Origin: Shewanella algae
GTDB taxonomy: Bacteria; Pseudomonadota; Gammaproteobacteria; Enterobacterales; Shewanellaceae
Assembly: GCF_009183365.2 (NCBI RefSeq)
Contig: NZ_CP068230.1
Location: 2,013,001-2,077,000, forward strand
Direction: 5' to 3'
DNA: 64,000 bases
The position numbers and the translations under genes were made by a program. The notes beneath the pieces were generated by a model. That model saw only the letters and a program-made list of their open reading frames with translations, made no database searches and was not told the DNA's origin. Of the stretch, positions 52,324-61,277 are shown in pieces (the first letter of the stretch is position 1; the number at the start of each line of letters is the position of its first letter).

Positions 52324-52453
52324 AGCTGCCTTCTTTCGCTCATTTGGTGGCTGGCCACCGGTTTAGGTTATGAAATTCATTTATCGCTTGTTCTGTGTGA
52401 TGACCCTTGAGCCATCGAATTCGTTAACTATAAGCAAAATGTAATTAAATTAC

Positions 52454-52467
52454 GTGATTCAGATCAA
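52454..52467. promoter_or_regulatory. Fnr/EtrA-like site before focA
   Basis: GTGATTCAGATCAA differs from the consensus TTGATnnnnATCAA by one base. It is about 130 bases before the focA start, so anaerobic activation is likely. Confidence 0.6.
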
Positions 52468-52812
52468 TTTAATCGTCGTACAATCTGAATTATGAAATTA
52501 AACTACTTTTTGCCATTCCTTTTTTGCCTGAAAAACAGTCTTGAAACAATTCACCACAATCTTAATTATCTTGCAGTGTTATCTACCGCAGCCTGTGCTT
52601 TCTATTTGGTGTTTAACCCAAGCCTAAGCTTGTAACACGTTATAAAAGTCCAATCTGTGCTGTTGCTCGCGATGAATGGCTGCAAACTGGAAATGTTTAC
52701 ATCTCCCATGTTGCCGCAATCTCCACCTTTTTTACTTACAGAGCCCAGGTTGAGGTTTTAGCTACCCCGAGAAAGTCTGTTCAAAGAATCGCTCGTTATG
52801 CATCGAACCTTA

Positions 52813-52831
52813 AAATTGGTCTTACCAATTT
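52813..52831. promoter_or_regulatory. PdhR-type operator
   Basis: AAATTGGTCTTACCAATTT is a perfect 8-3-8 palindrome containing the PdhR consensus ATTGGTnnnACCAAT in full. PdhR is a pyruvate-responsive GntR repressor. The site is 490 bases before focA, the likeliest target, and 440 before yhdT. Confidence 0.65.
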
Positions 52832-53202
52832 ACCACAAAAATATTAACACAGAGCCGCGCTGTCGGCATCTGATATCGGCCTTTACCCACAGGGAAAAGC
52901 TAAATTTTGCGAGCAGGTTAACAATTGTATGCCATAGCGCCGACACTGGGGGATCCGCCGACAGTCTATTTAAGTAAATCCTTATTCCTGCGGCTTCACA
53001 AACTGGTGTCAAAGTTTGAGTCAGGTCTTGAATTTTGGGCCGTTGTGACCTGTTCGGGAGCAGGCTCAGGGCTGTGAGTCCTGTCATGGTTAATTCGGCA
53101 TGCAGTCAAAAAGTTAACGGAATATCATCAGGTAACTGGGTGATAACTTTATCCCACAACCAAAGCGTAACTTGAGTCATGCCTTGGCACTCGGGGGAAG
53201 AG

Positions 53203-53216
53203 TTGATTAGAATCAA
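53203..53216. promoter_or_regulatory. Perfect Fnr/EtrA box before yhdT-panF
   Basis: TTGATTAGAATCAA fits TTGATnnnnATCAA exactly and is extended by one more pair (G...C). It lies 55 bases before the yhdT start. Depending on the promoter position it could activate or repress. Confidence 0.7.
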
Positions 53217-53270
53217 CGCTTTCTTTTTGCTGTCACGCTCCAACCCCAGGAGCAATCCAAGGAGGCCGTT

Positions 53271-53483
53271 ATGCCATCCATGGCACGTCTGGCCATCATA
53301 CTTACCCTGATTTACGCCCTGTTGTGGGCTCTGGGGCCCCTGTTGACCGATATGGGTGTCTGGGACTCAAAACCTGACTATTACGGCCTGCCGTTGTGGT
53401 TTTGGCTGTCCTGTATCCTGACCCCGCTGTTTTTCATTATGGGACTCTTCTACCTGTTTGGCCGGGGAGGGCATAAAGAGTGA
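53271..53483 (+). CDS. yhdT: YhdT family (DUF997) small membrane protein
   Basis: A 70-residue protein with two membrane helices (ARLAIILTLIYALLWALGPLL and FWLSCILTPLFFIMGLFYLFG) and the linker SKPDYYGLPLWFW, the family pattern. It overlaps the panF start by four bases. In many gammaproteobacteria yhdT precedes panF as here, suggesting an accessory role in pantothenate uptake. Confidence 0.9.
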   Translation: MPSMARLAIILTLIYALLWALGPLLTDMGVWDSKPDYYGLPLWFWLSCILTPLFFIMGLFYLFGRGGHKE

Positions 53484-54928
53484 CCACTCTTATCCCCGTA
53501 TTACTTTATCTGTTGCTCAGCCTGGTGTTGACCCGCTTTATTGCCGCCAGACAAGACAAGGCCAGCCTCTATCAGGATAAGGCGGCGCGCTTTTTTATCG
53601 GTGGCCGTTTTCTCAATGGCCCCATGTTGGCCTTGACGCTGGTGGCCACCTATACCAGCGCCAGCTCTTTTATCGGTGGTCCGGGCGCCGCCTACAAGAT
53701 AGGTTTGGGCTGGGTTTGGCTTGCCTTGATCCAGGTGCCGGTCGCCATGCTGACCCTGGGAGTGCTGGGGCCGAAGATCCTCGCGGCCAAGGCGCCTTAC
53801 GCCACCTTAATTGAATGGTTGGACGCTCGCTTCGAACATAAAGGAGTCAGCACGTTGGCGCTGGGCTCCTTGGTGCTTGGATTTATCGCCATGATAACGG
53901 TGCAGTTTATCGGTGGCGCCAGGTTGTTTGCCGGGGTCAGCGGTATCGACTACAGCCTGGGGCTGGCACTGTTTGTGGTGACAGTGTTGGCTTACACCCT
54001 GAGCGGTGGTTTTAGGGCGGTGACCATCACAGATGCCTTTCAGGGAATAGTAATGCTACTGGGGCTCCTGCTGCTGTTTTTCACCCTGCTTGGCCATGGC
54101 GGTATGACAGAGTTGATGTCCAAGGTGGCCAGCGAAGATCCGGCCTTGTTGCAGCCCCACGGCAATGAAGGGCAACTGGGCTGGCCCATGATGCTGTCGT
54201 TTTGGGTGCTTATCTGTTTCGGTACGCTTGGGCTGCCACATACTGTGGTGCGTTTATTGGCGGTTAAAGATACCCAGGCGCTCAAGAAAGGCATTATTTG
54301 GGGCACCCTTATCAGTGTTTTGATGACACTGTTACCGCATCTTATCGGTTTGATGGGCAGGGCACTTTATCCCGATTTGCAGGTACCGGATGAGATCATG
54401 CCTACCTTGATCTCCGGACTGTTTTCGCCACTTTTGGCCGGGGTGTTGCTGGCGGCGCCCATCGCCGCCGTGATGTCGTCGGTGGACTCCATGTTGCTGC
54501 AGGCGGCGGTCAGTCTGGTGCGGGATGCCTGGGTTAAGGTGAGGCCACAAACCTCGGCGCAAAGCCAGCTGCGTTTGAGCCGCATTGTCATGTTGATGAT
54601 TGCTGCGCTCGCCTGTTACTGGGCGCTGGAGCCGCCGGCCATGATAGTCTGGCTCAATCTGGCGGCTTTCGGCGCGCTGCAGGCGGTGTTTCTCTGGCCA
54701 ATATTGGCGGCGGTATTCTGGCCTTCATTGACTGGCAACTCGGTGTTTGCCGCGATGATTTCCGGATTGCTGAGTTATGGAATGCTGCAATGGCTGGCCT
54801 TGCCTTTGCCGCTTCATATTCACCCTGTGGTACCGGCCTTGCTGGTTTCCCTCTTGGCCATGCTGGGCTGTCAGGCATGGTTGCCGGTACGGGAAGTTTT
54901 GGTTACCACACAGGACAAAGCGGAATGA
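53480..54928 (+). CDS. panF: Sodium/pantothenate symporter
   Basis: A 482-residue solute:sodium symporter with 12-13 helices. The sequence parallels E. coli PanF: LTLVATYTSASSFIGGPGAAYKIGLGWVW, MITVQFIGGARL, CFGTLGLPHTVVRLL, APIAAVMSSVDSMLLQ and EPPAMIVWLNLAAFGALQAVFLWP. It imports pantothenate with sodium across the inner membrane. It is co-transcribed with yhdT and ends before a terminator. Confidence 0.93.
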   Translation: MTTLIPVLLYLLLSLVLTRFIAARQDKASLYQDKAARFFIGGRFLNGPMLALTLVATYTSASSFIGGPGAAYKIGLGWVWLALIQVPVAMLTLGVLGPKILAAKAPYATLIEWLDARFEHKGVSTLALGSLVLGFIAMITVQFIGGARLFAGVSGIDYSLGLALFVVTVLAYTLSGGFRAVTITDAFQGIVMLLGLLLLFFTLLGHGGMTELMSKVASEDPALLQPHGNEGQLGWPMMLSFWVLICFGTLGLPHTVVRLLAVKDTQALKKGIIWGTLISVLMTLLPHLIGLMGRALYPDLQVPDEIMPTLISGLFSPLLAGVLLAAPIAAVMSSVDSMLLQAAVSLVRDAWVKVRPQTSAQSQLRLSRIVMLMIAALACYWALEPPAMIVWLNLAAFGALQAVFLWPILAAVFWPSLTGNSVFAAMISGLLSYGMLQWLALPLPLHIHPVVPALLVSLLAMLGCQAWLPVREVLVTTQDKAE

Positions 54929-54963
54929 AGCTCCATGCTTGATTGTTGAGGATGGAATTAAAC

Positions 54964-54993
54964 AAAAAAAGCGCAGTCATTGACTGCGCTTTT
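54964..54993. terminator. Bidirectional terminator between panF and the TonB receptor
   Basis: The arms AAAAGCGCAGTCA and TGACTGCGCTTTT with loop T lie between convergent genes. Confidence 0.9.
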
Positions 54994-55010
54994 GGCTATT
55001 AAAGCGCTTA

Positions 55011-57656
55011 TCAGAAGCGGATCTGATAACCCGCGTAGACTACGCGACCGATAATGTTGTGGGTATCGGCGTCATAACCTGGGTAAGACAGCTCATAGTT
55101 CACCGCAGGCATGGCATCGAACAGGTTACGGGCACCGACTGTGACTTTACCAAACTTGTCAAAGTCATAGTTCATGGCCAGATCCCAAGTGGTGAAGGAA
55201 CCGAAGTCCTGCTTGTCGATATTGGCAGCTTGCTGCTGTGGCGTTTCACCGGCATAGGAGTCTATGTACTTGGCGATCAGCGAGGCGCTGAAGGCATCAT
55301 ACTCATAGCTGAAGGTGGAGTTGAAACGCAGCTCAGGATATCCCTTGGTACCCAGCACGTCGTAACGTGGGTCGACCGGGCTGGCCTGCTCTGTGTATTC
55401 CAGTGCATAGGTGCCTTCCAGTGCGAACTTCAGGTTGCCGTAGTTACCCAGCTCGAAGCGCGAGCTGAAAGATACGTCCAGACCCGAGGTTTGTACCCCG
55501 TCCATGTTGATGTAGCCGGCGCCAATCTCTTCAATCTTGCCGTCGGTATCACGCTTCACATAGACATATTTAGGATCGTACGCACCGAGGCCGGTCGTGG
55601 CTTCCAGATCCAGAATAGTCTGGGCACCAACGTAGCTGACCTGGTTGCTGATCTCTATGTTGTAGTAGTCCACAACCAGAGAGATATCATCAGTGATGTT
55701 CCACACTGCACCGAAGGCATACTGATCAGACTCTTCAGGTTTCAGCTCCGGATTACCTGAACTCTTGCGCAGATACTGAGTTGACTCACACACATCAGCG
55801 CCTTCGCGTTGGTCAGCCGGCAGCATCTGACAGCCTTTGGTGTCGATCACTCTGTCATAACTGGTCGCGGCTTCGCCCAGCAGATCATCCAGTGACGGAG
55901 CACGGAAACCCTGGCCGTAAGAGGCGCGCAGTACCAGGTTATCCAACAACTGGTAACGCAGGTTGATAGAGCTGGACAGCTGGCCTTCGTCCGGCAGGCT
56001 GTATTGGTCATAACGGCTGGCCAGTTTAACGTTCAGATCGTCAGTGACCGGCAGTTCCAGCTCAACAAAGGCAGCCTTGTAGTTACGCTCACCGGCGGAG
56101 TCACCACCGTAAGTACCCAGTACTTTGCCGGCAGCTTGCTGCGCGTCGCGGCGATCGCTGAATTCCATCTTCTGGTACTCGGCACCCACGGCATAACCTA
56201 TGTCACCGCCTGGCAGTGCGATAGGCGCCAGCGCAGCCCAGGAAATGGCAGTCGCTGTGGTCTTGGAGTCAGCTTGACGGGTGGCGGTGTGCAGGAAGCT
56301 GTCCAGGGTTGCCTGAGTCGCATTGCCGCCCAGAACAAATGGGTTGTACAGGCCGGCGTCTACGGCTTGTTGCAGGTTGTCTTCAAACACGTAGGAGTCA
56401 GTGCTTATGTCTACCTGCTGATCTGAGTACTGTACATACCAGTTCAGTGAACCGGCATCCAGCTCCAGGTTCAGACCGGTAACCACGTCAATCACATCGG
56501 ACTTGAACGTTGTGCTGCGATCGGCCACACCGGTAAGACGGTGGTAAGCCTGTACTTCGCTGGCGTTGGCCGTGCCATAAGTTGGATTCAGTGGGTTGTC
56601 GGCAGCTATGTACAGGTTAGGGGTCCACAGTGCGGTAGAGGAAGTCGTGGACTTGTCACGCATCACAATCGCCTGACCGAACCATTCCAGGTTGTCGGTA
56701 ATTCTGTAAGTCAGGTTACTGAACAAAGAGTCTTTGGTCTGATCCGGCAGGTAATCGGTGCCTTCATACATGCTATAGCCACAACGTGGACCATCTTTGC
56801 TCTGAACGATTTGATCGGCCGGACAGTCTTTACCCGGTACATAGTTACCTGTGTAGGTTGGCGTTTCAAAGGTTCCGTCTTCTTTTTTGCCTGGGCGGGC
56901 AGCCACAGGGCGCCAGGTACCTTCCGGTGCATACAGAGAGCTGCGGCCATAGGCCTCATCCCAGTTGGCGGTCAAATGATCACGCTGACCACCCTTGAGA
57001 GGATCAAACTTCTTGTGCTCTATGATTACCAGGCTGGTGCTCTTATCGCCTGTGTTACCGAAGGTCATCGACGCCGACATTTCATCACGGCCACCCTGAG
57101 TCGGGTTGGCGTATTTCAGATCGAATCCAAGACCGTCATAGTTCTTCTTCAGAATGATGTTGATTACACCACCAATGGCATCGGAACCATAGATGGCAGA
57201 AGCGCCGTCACGAAGGATCTCAATGCGCTCGATGGCGTCCATAGGGATCAGGTTAAGGTTGGTTGCATCGGCACCAAAAGTGGCTGATGGTGCGATACGG
57301 CGGCCGTTGATCAGGGTCAGGGTGCGGTTTGAACCCAGACCACGCATGCCCGAGCTGGCATGGTTACTGGCAGAGCTGCCGGCGTCGCTGATGAAGCTGC
57401 CCGCAGTGTTATATGGCATTTGTGCCAGTACCGCAGAAACATCTGTCAGGCCGGTTTTGGCTATGTCTTCAGAACTCATCACAGTTACCGGCAGTGCCGA
57501 TTCCATGTCGGTACGCTTGATACGTGAACCGGTAACTTCGATGCGCTCCAGTTGTTCGTTTTCGTTGGCTTGAACTGCAGGTAGGCTAAGAGTGGCCGCT
57601 GCTGCGCCGCCAAAGAGGGCGAAGCGCACAGCTTTGCTGACACTGAGATTCATCAT
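55011..57656 (-). CDS. Large TonB-dependent receptor (881 aa)
   Basis: A receptor with a signal peptide ending VQA-NE, a TonB-box/plug start of the RIEVTGSRIKRTD type, the plug signature ILRDGASAIYGSDAIGGVINIILKK (residues ~150-175), and the barrel C terminus GYQIRF. The VTGSRI start and size of 880-980 residues mark the receptor class common in Shewanella and Alteromonadales, whose substrates include peptides, carbohydrates and heme-type compounds. No Fur box was found. It is the downstream member of a tandem pair, after 57901-57930. Confidence 0.85.
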   Translation of the reverse strand: MMNLSVSKAVRFALFGGAAAATLSLPAVQANENEQLERIEVTGSRIKRTDMESALPVTVMSSEDIAKTGLTDVSAVLAQMPYNTAGSFISDAGSSASNHASSGMRGLGSNRTLTLINGRRIAPSATFGADATNLNLIPMDAIERIEILRDGASAIYGSDAIGGVINIILKKNYDGLGFDLKYANPTQGGRDEMSASMTFGNTGDKSTSLVIIEHKKFDPLKGGQRDHLTANWDEAYGRSSLYAPEGTWRPVAARPGKKEDGTFETPTYTGNYVPGKDCPADQIVQSKDGPRCGYSMYEGTDYLPDQTKDSLFSNLTYRITDNLEWFGQAIVMRDKSTTSSTALWTPNLYIAADNPLNPTYGTANASEVQAYHRLTGVADRSTTFKSDVIDVVTGLNLELDAGSLNWYVQYSDQQVDISTDSYVFEDNLQQAVDAGLYNPFVLGGNATQATLDSFLHTATRQADSKTTATAISWAALAPIALPGGDIGYAVGAEYQKMEFSDRRDAQQAAGKVLGTYGGDSAGERNYKAAFVELELPVTDDLNVKLASRYDQYSLPDEGQLSSSINLRYQLLDNLVLRASYGQGFRAPSLDDLLGEAATSYDRVIDTKGCQMLPADQREGADVCESTQYLRKSSGNPELKPEESDQYAFGAVWNITDDISLVVDYYNIEISNQVSYVGAQTILDLEATTGLGAYDPKYVYVKRDTDGKIEEIGAGYINMDGVQTSGLDVSFSSRFELGNYGNLKFALEGTYALEYTEQASPVDPRYDVLGTKGYPELRFNSTFSYEYDAFSASLIAKYIDSYAGETPQQQAANIDKQDFGSFTTWDLAMNYDFDKFGKVTVGARNLFDAMPAVNYELSYPGYDADTHNIIGRVVYAGYQIRF

Positions 57657-57957
57657 TTATATCCTTTTATGATATTTATTTTGTCTTTTTGTATTTATTC
57701 GAGCCGGCATAGAACAATTCGGCGACAAAATGTAACCATTAAGATACAAATAATACAAGCGGTTAAATGCTTGTTACCCGATTATTTATTGTAATAAAGA
57801 TGTAATCAGATGTTTTGAAACTATTAAAAAACATTAGTAACCACATTTAAAAACATGATAAAAACATTTGATTAACATTTGCGGGGTTGGTTGAATAAAT
57901 AATAAGCGGCGCAAAATGCGCCGCTTATTTACCGAATAATATTCAGTTTAAATGAGC
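57657..57957. other. A/T-rich gap between the two large TonB receptors
   Basis: 301 bases, very A/T-rich, containing the terminator of the upstream receptor at its right end. No gene and no Fur box are seen. Confidence 0.6.
57901..57930 (-). terminator. Terminator of the 964-residue TonB receptor gene
   Basis: The arms AATAAGCGGCGCA and TGCGCCGCTTATT with loop AAA sit about 30 bases after the stop on the minus strand. Confidence 0.85.
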
Positions 57958-60852
57958 TTAGAAGGAATAGCTCAGACTTGTGTAGTAGAAGCGACCGACG
58001 TTATCGTACGCTGCAGAACCTGCTGTGGTACCGGTCGTACCATAAGGCAAGTCTTTATCGAACAGGTTATCGATACCGAACTTAAGCGTTATACCGGAAT
58101 CAAACTGATAACCCACGGCGACATCACTGATGAAGTAATCGTCGTACTGCATGTTTGAACTTGGGTTTGCGTTGCGGGCCAGTTCCTTATCTGTGTACAA
58201 GCTGACGTCATTGACGAAACGGGTACGCCAGTAGCTGAGCCAGTTTTCATACTTGTAGTTCAGGGTCAGGTTGGCCTGCCAATCTGCATATCCCAAAGTG
58301 CCGGCCAATTCTTCGTAATCGCTGGGATTATCCTGGAAGGAGAAGTTCCGGCGCTTAAGCAGGTGAGTCGCAATCAGGTTGGCACTGAAATCACCACCCA
58401 GAATGTCAGTCTTATAAGCCAGATCCAGGTCAACACCAGAGGCCTCCAAGGCTGCAACGTTCAGAGAGTGACTCTGAATCAACGTTATCTGGTGTGAAGA
58501 TGGGTCACGGGTGATCAGCGCGCAATACTGGTTATCTATACCACTGGTCGAATCCAGGCAGCGATCTATGATGTCCTGAGCCGCAATAGAACTGATGGCA
58601 TCATCAATCTTGATATTCCAGTAATCGAGTGTCATAGATAGACCTTCGATAAACTCAGGTTGATAGATAAGCCCTACAGTGTAGCTGGTGGACTCTTCAG
58701 GTTTCAGTTCCCGGTTACCACTGCTCTTGCCTTCTATGCTTTTGGCATCGTACTGATCATTGAAATCAGTAGGTACACCCAGCGCGGCACAGTTCTTGCG
58801 GCGAGTGGAAGAATCGGCCAGGTTATTGAGGTTATCAATACGGCATGAATCATCAACCCGGAAGAAAGTTTGACTTGGGGCACCAAACAGCTCGCTGATA
58901 TTAGGCGCTCGAATGGCTTCAGCATAGGTACTGCGCATTCTCAACTCGTCGTTGATTTCCCAGCTCAGACCGGCTTTCCAGGTGGTCGCATTGCCAATGG
59001 TGCTGTAATCGGCGAACCGTACGGCCAGATCCATATCCAACTGACGGATCAGCGGCAAGTCGGCCAGCAGAGGTATTGATACCTCGGCAAATACTTCCTT
59101 GACATCGAAATCACCTTTGTCTTCACCCAAGGCGTTGAAGAATGTGCCTGCAGCATTCTCAGGCTCTTTGATCTCACTCTCTTCTTTGCGGTACTCAACA
59201 CCGGTAGACAGGCCTACATAACCGGCTGGCAGTTCGAATAGCCCGGAATTGGTGATAGTGCCACCCAAAACGGTTTGCTTGATCACTGCGGTGCCAACAG
59301 AAGTGGTATTGATGTAGTCAATGGCTTCCTGGCTTGGGTTACCTGCACCAAAAATGTTGACCGGCACACAACCTTCAGCACGGGCGGTTTCGCTGCGACA
59401 GACTATGTTACCGTCGAGCATGACAGCATCGAGGGCATTTTGGTAGTTGGCATAGATGAGGTTATTTTTGTTCACCCGTTCCAGATCTGTCTGGCCATAG
59501 ATGGCGTACAGGTCATAATCCCAGTCATCAGCCAAGACGCCTTCTAGACCCAGTACGTAGCGCTGGGTTTCACGGGTGTCGTCCTCGACACGTTGGCCCA
59601 GGTCGGCCATGAAACGGTTGATGACGATTGAATCCAGTGGCTGAGGGTTACCGTCCGCATCCTTGTTGCTCTTCATCAGAGCAACAAGGTTGGGATCCAG
59701 ATAAGGGTTATCAACCTTAATTGTGTTTACCTTGTTGCCAAAGAAGAAGGCAGGCTGACCATAATCACTGGCCTGACTGTTGACATATTTGGCCTCAAAG
59801 TAGAGGTTCATATCGTCATTCAGCTGATAATTGCTCTTCAGGTTGAGGTTATAACGCTTGAATTCTGGTTGCAGATCTTCAAACTGTCTCAAGTTGGTGA
59901 AGTCACAGTCGACACAATAGTTCCCATCAACTTTAGGGCCGATGTAGACATCACGGATAGTCCCGTCTGGATTGAAGGTCTTCCAACCATCCAGGAAGAA
60001 GGTACCGGCGTTGCTGATCTTATAATGTCCGCCGTTTGGCAGGAAATACTTGTCTGGATCAGACGAATCATTGGAATCGATATAGTTACCGTCGGCATCC
60101 TTGGGTCTGTTGGTATTTTTCAGACTGGTAAATGAGGTTTTGGTTTGATCACGATCGAACGCTCTGAGTCTATCCTGAGCGCTGTATTCTGCGGCGAAGG
60201 CGATATTACCGCGACCATCATTGATATCTGTACCGTAAGAAAGCGAAACTCTGTCTTTACCAAAACCACTGTCATCGGCTCGACCTTTGATAGCGGAAAT
60301 ATCCAAGCCGACAATGTCTTTTTTCAGAATGAAGTTAACTACGCCTGTTACTGCATCTGCACCATAAATAGCAGATGCACCACCCGTAATGACTTCCACT
60401 TTTTCGACCCAGGCACTTGGAATCGTGTTTACGTCAACCGAAGAGCTTCCCGCTGAGCTGGCAACATGGCGTTTACCGTTAACCAGCACCAAGGTTCTGT
60501 CGGTACCCATGGTACGCAGATCCAACAGGTTGGCTCCGGCAGTACCAATGTAACGTCCAGAGTTGGCGAGAGAATAGGTGTTACCTAGAGCAGGCAACTG
60601 GTTGAGGGCTTCACCTATGTTGGTAACACCGGTAGACAGAAGTTCTTCACCCGAAATTACTGTCACCGGGGTAGGGGCCACGGCACCTTCACGTACGATA
60701 CGTGAGCCAGTGATAGAGATACGCTCAACGGCAGAATTAGCCGTTTGCTGATCTTGTTCTGCCGACAATGCTGGTGCGGAATAAGCTGCAGTTGCAACAC
60801 CACCAATTAACGCAAAGCGCACTGCTTTGGCTAATTTAGAATTAGCTTGCAT
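57958..60852 (-). CDS. Large TonB-dependent receptor (964 aa)
   Basis: I start at the ATG at 60852, which follows AGGGAGAAAATA; the frame is open to 60894. The signal peptide resembles that of the neighbour (KAVRFALIGGVATAAYSAPALSA), then the TonB-box/plug start RISITGSRIVREG, the plug signature VITGGASAIYGADAVTGVVNFILKK (residues ~150-175), and the barrel end ...GRFYYTSLSYSF. The signal peptides and plugs of the two adjacent receptors are clearly related, so they are paralogues. Its own promoter lies in the A/T-rich gap upstream. Confidence 0.85.
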   Translation of the reverse strand: MQANSKLAKAVRFALIGGVATAAYSAPALSAEQDQQTANSAVERISITGSRIVREGAVAPTPVTVISGEELLSTGVTNIGEALNQLPALGNTYSLANSGRYIGTAGANLLDLRTMGTDRTLVLVNGKRHVASSAGSSSVDVNTIPSAWVEKVEVITGGASAIYGADAVTGVVNFILKKDIVGLDISAIKGRADDSGFGKDRVSLSYGTDINDGRGNIAFAAEYSAQDRLRAFDRDQTKTSFTSLKNTNRPKDADGNYIDSNDSSDPDKYFLPNGGHYKISNAGTFFLDGWKTFNPDGTIRDVYIGPKVDGNYCVDCDFTNLRQFEDLQPEFKRYNLNLKSNYQLNDDMNLYFEAKYVNSQASDYGQPAFFFGNKVNTIKVDNPYLDPNLVALMKSNKDADGNPQPLDSIVINRFMADLGQRVEDDTRETQRYVLGLEGVLADDWDYDLYAIYGQTDLERVNKNNLIYANYQNALDAVMLDGNIVCRSETARAEGCVPVNIFGAGNPSQEAIDYINTTSVGTAVIKQTVLGGTITNSGLFELPAGYVGLSTGVEYRKEESEIKEPENAAGTFFNALGEDKGDFDVKEVFAEVSIPLLADLPLIRQLDMDLAVRFADYSTIGNATTWKAGLSWEINDELRMRSTYAEAIRAPNISELFGAPSQTFFRVDDSCRIDNLNNLADSSTRRKNCAALGVPTDFNDQYDAKSIEGKSSGNRELKPEESTSYTVGLIYQPEFIEGLSMTLDYWNIKIDDAISSIAAQDIIDRCLDSTSGIDNQYCALITRDPSSHQITLIQSHSLNVAALEASGVDLDLAYKTDILGGDFSANLIATHLLKRRNFSFQDNPSDYEELAGTLGYADWQANLTLNYKYENWLSYWRTRFVNDVSLYTDKELARNANPSSNMQYDDYFISDVAVGYQFDSGITLKFGIDNLFDKDLPYGTTGTTAGSAAYDNVGRFYYTSLSYSF

Positions 60853-61226
60853 TATTTTCTCCCTGATACTTATGTGTGTTTTTATTTTTTTCATCCGAAT
60901 TAATTAAAAAATGTTTCCGGATGTATCAGGAATATAACCTTAGTGAAATAAAAAGTGCAACAAGGATAATACAGATGTAATTAAATTATACTGAAACCAA
61001 ATTTACTCATCTTGTTATCATAAATATAACGTACAGCGTTTATTTGTTCTGACTCTCTATCTTGCTGACTAATTAGTCATATTAATTAGTAAATTATTCT
61101 CTACTGTAAATTTGTGTGGAGTTAAATGTTTTATTAATGTTTAAACTTGTTCGTAGTGAAGAGTTGAATTTGTTTTGTCTAGGAGCTTGAGTAGATTTCA
61201 ATGGACCATTGAAGATCCAATAAATC
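60853..61226. other. A/T-rich region upstream of the TonB receptor
   Basis: 374 bases with no convincing gene. It presumably contains the promoter of the 964-residue receptor. An imperfect inverted pair CATCCG/CGGATG (60891-60920) is visible but weak. I see no Fur box. Confidence 0.5.
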
Positions 61227-61256
61227 GCAAAAGCGTGATTTGCGTCACGCTTTTGC
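61227..61256 (-). terminator. Terminator of the TDT transporter gene
   Basis: A perfect 12-6-12 stem with arms GCAAAAGCGTGA and TCACGCTTTTGC, 22 bases after the transporter stop on the minus strand. Transcript end also marked by A/T. Confidence 0.75.
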
Positions 61257-61277
61257 GGGTTTCTGTGTATGGGAATT

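Larger units (their letters stand above)
52324..53270. other. Long divergent regulatory region between focA and yhdT-panF
   Basis: 947 bases without a credible gene. It holds an Fnr-like site (52454-52467), a perfect PdhR-type palindrome (52813-52831) and a perfect Fnr box (53203-53216). The frame at 52830-53087 on the minus strand has no ribosome site and poor composition. Multiple promoters far upstream are usual for focA-pfl operons. Confidence 0.7.

Noticed and set aside
52830..53087. An 85-residue minus-strand frame in the focA-yhdT gap
   Set aside because: No ribosome site, no recognisable pattern, and it overlaps the PdhR-type palindrome region.
61235..61248. CRP-like TGATTTGCGTCACG
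   Set aside because: It is part of the terminator stem at 61227-61256.
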